A stretch of DNA of 64,000 nucleotides from the NCBI GenBank assembly GCA_963930655.1, contig OZ005617.1, forward strand, positions 21,874,068 through 21,938,067, read 5' to 3'. Below the pieces are notes generated by a model. It made no database searches. It saw only the letters and a list, made by a program, of their open reading frames with translations, and was not told the origin of the DNA. Source of the stretch: Myrica gale. Lineage: Eukaryota > Streptophyta > Magnoliopsida > Fagales > Myricaceae. Both the position numbers and the translations under genes were made by a program. This document shows, in pieces, positions 61,301 to 64,000 of this stretch (the stretch's first letter is position 1; each line of letters starts with the position of its first letter).

Positions 61301-62539
61301 GAATTGACGAACAGAAACTAAGTTTTTAGTGAGAGAGGGAACATGAAGTAAGTTAGATAACGAGAGAGAACGAGAAGGAGTATGGAGAGAAGTGCTACCA
61401 GTATGGTGTATAGGTAAGGAAGAACCATCACCGATACGGACATGTTCATCACCAGTATACGGCTGAGAAGAGAGGGAGAGATTCTGAAAATCAGCAGTCA
61501 TGTGGTTGGAGGCAGCTGTGTCGGGATACCAGGTAGAATCGACAAGAGCAGCGGATGGAAATGGAGCCCCAGGTGGAAGTGCAGTGTAATGAGCAGAAAC
61601 TGACGGAGGAGATGGAGCTTGAAACGACTGATTGAAGCGATTATAGCATAGAAGAGCAGTATGACCAGGCTTGAGGCAGACTTGACAGACTGGTCGGGGA
61701 TCAGGAAATGGAGAGTGGGAACGACCACCACCACGACCACGACCACGATGACCTCGGTAACCACGGCCACGGTGTCCATGAAAACCGCGACCAGAGGGGG
61801 GTTGAGGTAAAAGGGGAGGGAGAGAGGTCTTGGTGGAAATATTGGCAGAAATATCAGTGGTACTGTGATGGGAGAGACGGGCCTCATGCATGAGGAGGTG
61901 ACTAAACAGTGTATCAGGAGAGACGGGGTCAACTCGAGTTGTAATCGAGGTAACCAAGGAATCAAACTCAGGTCCCAAACCTGCCAAGAGGTATGTGGTG
62001 AACTCAGTGTCAGAGAGAGATTTCCCAGCGGCTGCAAGGGTATCAGCAAGTAGCTTTACGCGGTTATAGTAAACGGGAATGGAATCTGAGTTTTTGCGAA
62101 GGGTAGCGAGTTGGTACTGTAAATGGACCAGACGTGCCTGAGACTTGGATGTAAAAAGAGTCTCTAGAGTGAGCCAAGCAGCTCGAGAAGAAGGTTGGCC
62201 GATCACTTGAGCAATGAGAGGTTCAGAAAGGGAAGAGATAATGGCGCTGAGAATAAGTTGATCTTGCTGGTACCAATTGAGGAAGGCAGGGTTGATGGTG
62301 AGATTGTCGGGAAGAAAACGAGCAGGAGAGGGAATAGAACCGTCGATGTAACCAAAGAGCCGCTGACCATGGAAGTAAGGAAGAAGCTGGGTACGCCATA
62401 AGAGGTAATTATCATTGGTGAGTTTAACCGTTACCAAGTGGGGAAGGGAAGAAATAGTAGGAGAGGAAAGGGGAGTAGGCGTAGAGACAACACTAGAGGC
62501 AGGAGGCGGGGAAGGAGTTTCTGGAGGTGGGTCAGCCAT
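58196..62539 (-). CDS. Copia gag-pol polyprotein, 1447 aa
   Basis: One uninterrupted frame. In order: gag (VKLTNDNYLLWRTQLLPYFHG near residue 40), an RG-rich patch (about 255-270), zinc knuckle CQVCLKPGHTALLC (about 285), aspartic protease WYPDTAASNHMT (about 340), GAG-pre-integrase HRLGHPTLR (about 480), integrase core (LVHTDLWGP at about 540), a proline-rich linker, reverse transcriptase with YVDDIVITG (about 1066), and RNase H with SDADWAGCPDD (about 1230) and ADIFTKPL (about 1360). The last roughly 60 codons read through the polypurine tract (FDLRGDVKT) into the 3' LTR. No stop or frameshift is present, so it could be active. Confidence 0.96.
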   Translation of the reverse strand: MADPPPETPSPPPASSVVSTPTPLSSPTISSLPHLVTVKLTNDNYLLWRTQLLPYFHGQRLFGYIDGSIPSPARFLPDNLTINPAFLNWYQQDQLILSAIISSLSEPLIAQVIGQPSSRAAWLTLETLFTSKSQARLVHLQYQLATLRKNSDSIPVYYNRVKLLADTLAAAGKSLSDTEFTTYLLAGLGPEFDSLVTSITTRVDPVSPDTLFSHLLMHEARLSHHSTTDISANISTKTSLPPLLPQPPSGRGFHGHRGRGYRGHRGRGRGGGRSHSPFPDPRPVCQVCLKPGHTALLCYNRFNQSFQAPSPPSVSAHYTALPPGAPFPSAALVDSTWYPDTAASNHMTADFQNLSLSSQPYTGDEHVRIGDGSSLPIHHTGSTSLHTPSRSLSLSNLLHVPSLTKNLVSVRQFCLDNHVIFEFHSDRFLVKDPLTKAILLQGTTKNGLYAFPSSASVPSTTSVSLAAFVGERASLTDWHHRLGHPTLRLVQSVLRRFQLPVLSSAPTVCSACRTMKSHALPFQRSTSHSSAPLQLVHTDLWGPSPVLSSSGFRYYVVFVDDFSRFTWLYSLKHKSEVYSVFLTFQKLVENLFNTRIKSVQSDWGGEFQSLHKHFSATGILHRVSCPHVPQQNGTAERKHRHIVETGLTLLAHSSVPHRFWPETFHTAVYLINRMPSSLLDHQSPYFVLFRTPPDYLCLRTFGCSCWPHLRPYTHNKFQPRSLLCAFLGYSPLHKGYICHHIPTGRTYISRHVLFDEHSFPFHTMSVSPSSLTLQPALLPLPLNISQFSSPCVPAVVPPVVPSVVPSPPSSSPSVPITCPSPSPPSLPPPPPLPTVTTRSSHNIRCPKVRTDGTISWPPAAHLSSTSLIPEEPTSFTEASKFPEWRHAMQLEFQALLDNHTWTLVPPDSSHNVVGCRWIFKTKRRADGSLERRKARLVAKGFHQLPGVDYTETFSPVFKPTTVRLVLSLAVSAHWPIRQLDIQNAFLHGDLTDTVFMSQPPGFHHPDLPTHVCHLYKALYGLKQSPRAWFHRLSRRLLEIGFAASQSDSSLFLYVQPALTMYVLIYVDDIVITGSSSSAVDTLITTLASDFPVKDLGALSYFLGIEVHRSVHGLILSQKKYIQDLLLSSNMSSAKPISSPLASTSQLSAHIGDLYSDPTGYRSIVGGLQYLSFTRPDLAFAVNKVCQFMHAPRIPHWQAVKRILRYLRHTSHYGLHLRSSATPSLTAFSDADWAGCPDDRRSTGGHCVFFGPNLISWSSRKQPTVARSSTEAEYRCVATTTAELIWVQSLLRELGVFLPKPPLLWCDNLGATYLSVNPVLHSRTKHVDIDVHFVRDRVANGSLTVSFLSSSDQLADIFTKPLSISRFQSLRSNLTVVPLPFDLRGDVKTQSAATSSAVSSQLPRPLPSQHYHIRLQLSIPEPPLHQNILQASLKIRLLRDTTVVHDIV
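58386..58394 (-). other. Copia polypurine tract
   Basis: On the element strand, gcgggggga lies directly before the TGTTAAG of the 3' LTR, as plus-strand priming requires. Confidence 0.85.
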
Positions 62540-62556
62540 GGACGTGAGTCCTTCAA

Positions 62557-62569
62557 GGCTCTGATACCA
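62557..62569 (-). other. Copia primer binding site for initiator tRNA-Met
   Basis: On the element strand, TGGTATCAGAGCC follows immediately after the 5' LTR end TTTTAATA. This is the standard tRNA-iMet complement of plant retrotransposons. Confidence 0.93.
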
Positions 62570-62861
62570 TATTAAAACAATACTTTAAGAAATTGGCTAC
62601 TGTTTTCATTGATAACGTTTTGTGTACAGCCGTAGAATATATAGACAATATGGACAGGTGTCGTAACCACCTAACAAACTTGTAACAAAATAATATTCTA
62701 TTATACAATATCATGCACGACGGTAGTATCACGTAACAGCCGAATCTTCAGAGAAGCTTGTAGAATGTTCTGATGCAGAGGAGGTTCTGGAATGCTGAGC
62801 TGGAGACGAATGTGGTAATGTTGAGACGGCAGAGGACGTGGCAGCTGACTGTGTCTTAACA
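62570..62861 (-). repeat. Copia 5' LTR (292 bp)
   Basis: Ends TGTTAAG ... TTAATA on the element strand. It matches the 3' LTR except for the single copy of the 29-base segment. Confidence 0.93.
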
Positions 62862-62866
62862 CTTAG

Positions 62867-63210
62867 AACTAGTTTTTATTAGTAATACGATTGATAGAGT
62901 TGTGATAACGTATAATTTTATTTTATTAAGGTACGTCGCAGTTTTGTGGTTACAATTAGTTTAAATTCATGAGTTGAGATTAAGGACTTCCAATTGGTGT
63001 ACTAGCAACACCCTCCTTTGGAATGTAAGTTGGACGCTCACAAAAAATCTCCTAAGCTATGATCTATGCTGATCCTTTAGAAATGGAAATAGGTGACAAG
63101 CAAGTGATCAAAGTTTAAGACCCAATTGAGTTTTTGACATCAGAAGTTCCAGTTTAAATTGATGAAATATGATGCCTAGGGGATGGGGCGAGCCGATTTT
63201 GGAATAATCA
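62867..63210 (+). repeat. Rest of unit 2 of the 414-bp duplication, split by the copia insertion
   Basis: Continues from aactagtttttattag to ggaataatc. It matches 57651-57995 almost base for base. Confidence 0.88.
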
Positions 63211-64000
63211 AGATTTGAACCCTGAATGATAAAATATGTCCCAAGCATCTGCACTTCCGTGATAAAAAGGCTTTGTTATGTTCCATGGTCTGGATAATTG
63301 ATTATTGCAAATTTGGTGAGATGGGAGAAATATCAATGATCCTTGGTAGAAATCATTTCAAAATGTCTTCGAATTAGGCAGATGAAAATGCAAGCTTGAT
63401 CATTGCACCTTGAAAATTGTCCTAGCTTTTAGAGGTTTTTCCAGATGTTGCAGACCTAGTGTATCAAATAGAGGTGATGATTTAACGATTAGTCAAAGCA
63501 GGGTCATGAGATGTTTGACAATGGATCAAAAGTTAGCCAGATGAGGTATGAATTTTAAGTCCAAAATATACTGTGATGACATATTTGTGGAAGAAATGAA
63601 CATAAGAGTCATGGGAAAGTATTAAGGAGGAAATCGAGATAATTGAGGATGTGAGGAATTGTTAAAGAAGACATGACAGGAGATCCAAAGGACGACTTGA
63701 AAGGACTTGAAGATGAAAGCTGAGGCGTCATATTCCCATTGAAAGATTCAAATGAGTTGAGATTTGTAAGCTAGCGAAGATGACAACCAACAAATGAGGT
63801 GTCTAGGTCTTGATTCCGCAACCAATGAAAGTCTAGACCTTACAACAAGGTGTTGACATTTTCTCAGTAGAAGCCACTATATAAGGAGATCGGAAAGTTC
63901 CCACTTTCATAGGTGGTTAGAAGAATTGAAAGAAACCGTGAACAAGAAAAGCTTGAGTAAAGAAATCATGGAAATGGAAAGCTTCGGTAGAATTATGCTT
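63211..64000 (+). other. Repeat-like DNA, possibly part of an LTR
   Basis: No gene. It resembles the flank at 57330-57580 in style (purine-rich, with phrases such as gagaaattgatt / ggagaaatatc). A TATA-like ctatataaggag at about 63880 followed by a purine-rich leader suggests an LTR promoter cut by the window end. Weak evidence. Confidence 0.3.

Larger units (their letters stand above)
58065..62861 (-). mobile_element. Ty1-copia LTR retrotransposon, apparently intact, 4797 bp
   Basis: LTRs at 62570-62861 (5') and 58065-58385 (3') are identical by eye except for a 29-bp tandem duplication in the 3' LTR. TSD is cttag (58060-58064 and 62862-62866). The element has a tRNA-iMet PBS directly after the 5' LTR, a polypurine tract directly before the 3' LTR, and one full-length polyprotein. 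Domain order protease-integrase-RT-RNase H makes it copia; the N terminus resembles the RE1/Ale lineage. The near-identical LTRs indicate recent insertion. Confidence 0.95.

Noticed and set aside
58679..61893. Many plus-strand ORFs across the copia element
   Set aside because: Antisense shadows of the 1447-aa polyprotein.

Overview
The window is nuclear DNA of a flowering plant, almost certainly a eudicot. It has multi-exon genes with GT-AG introns, AT-rich intergenic DNA, and plant-only families (SLAC1, GRF, CYP76, a plant-type receptor kinase). It also carries plant transposon types: an Ale/RE1-like Ty1-copia element, hAT and Harbinger MITEs, a tRNA-derived SINE and a LINE-like retroposon. 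I cannot name the species.

Gene-rich part (1-43000). In order: the 3' part of an LRR receptor-like kinase of the At1g12460/At1g62950 type (+); an ACS10-type aminotransferase (-, 4 exons, 551 aa); a TPX2-like microtubule protein (+, 18 exons, 515 aa); the guard-cell anion channel SLAC1 (-, 3 exons, 562 aa); an intronless sugar-phosphate/nucleotide-sugar translocator of the At1g12500 type (-); a short growth-regulating factor with a miR396 site (-); a degenerate tRNA-Val; and a conserved plant protein of unknown function (At1g73970-like, 5 exons, one U12-type intron, +). From memory, kinase, SLAC1 and translocator lie close together in Arabidopsis (At1g12460, At1g12480, At1g12500), and the duplicated kinase At1g62950 lies next to ACS10 (At1g62960). 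The left half therefore looks like an ancestral block that Arabidopsis split between two duplicated regions.

Repeat-rich part (43000-64000). It holds a CYP76-type P450 with a frameshift near its N terminus, a 304-bp hAT MITE with a perfect 8-bp target duplication, and a 2.26-kb non-autonomous hAT element that carries pieces of a formin gene and a callose synthase gene. A dead RING-H2 ubiquitin ligase copy, a very T-rich tandem region, and an apparently intact young Ty1-copia element (4.8 kb, 1447-aa polyprotein) follow. The copia element sits inside the second copy of a 414-bp tandem duplication.

Other elements: a composite retroelement-like structure near the left end (1.8-3.95 kb) with a PBS-like site, a polypurine tract and an LTR-like segment encloses a broken, intronless fructosamine-3-kinase copy. 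At 27.2-28.5 kb a long-inverted-repeat DNA transposon contains a nested SINE, and just after it lies a 1-kb poly(A)-tailed retroposon with a 17-bp target duplication.

The host genes are unrelated single-copy-type genes with no operon-like link. I see no new defence or metabolic gene cluster. The most unusual content is gene-fragment capture by transposons, especially the hAT element with two unrelated host genes.
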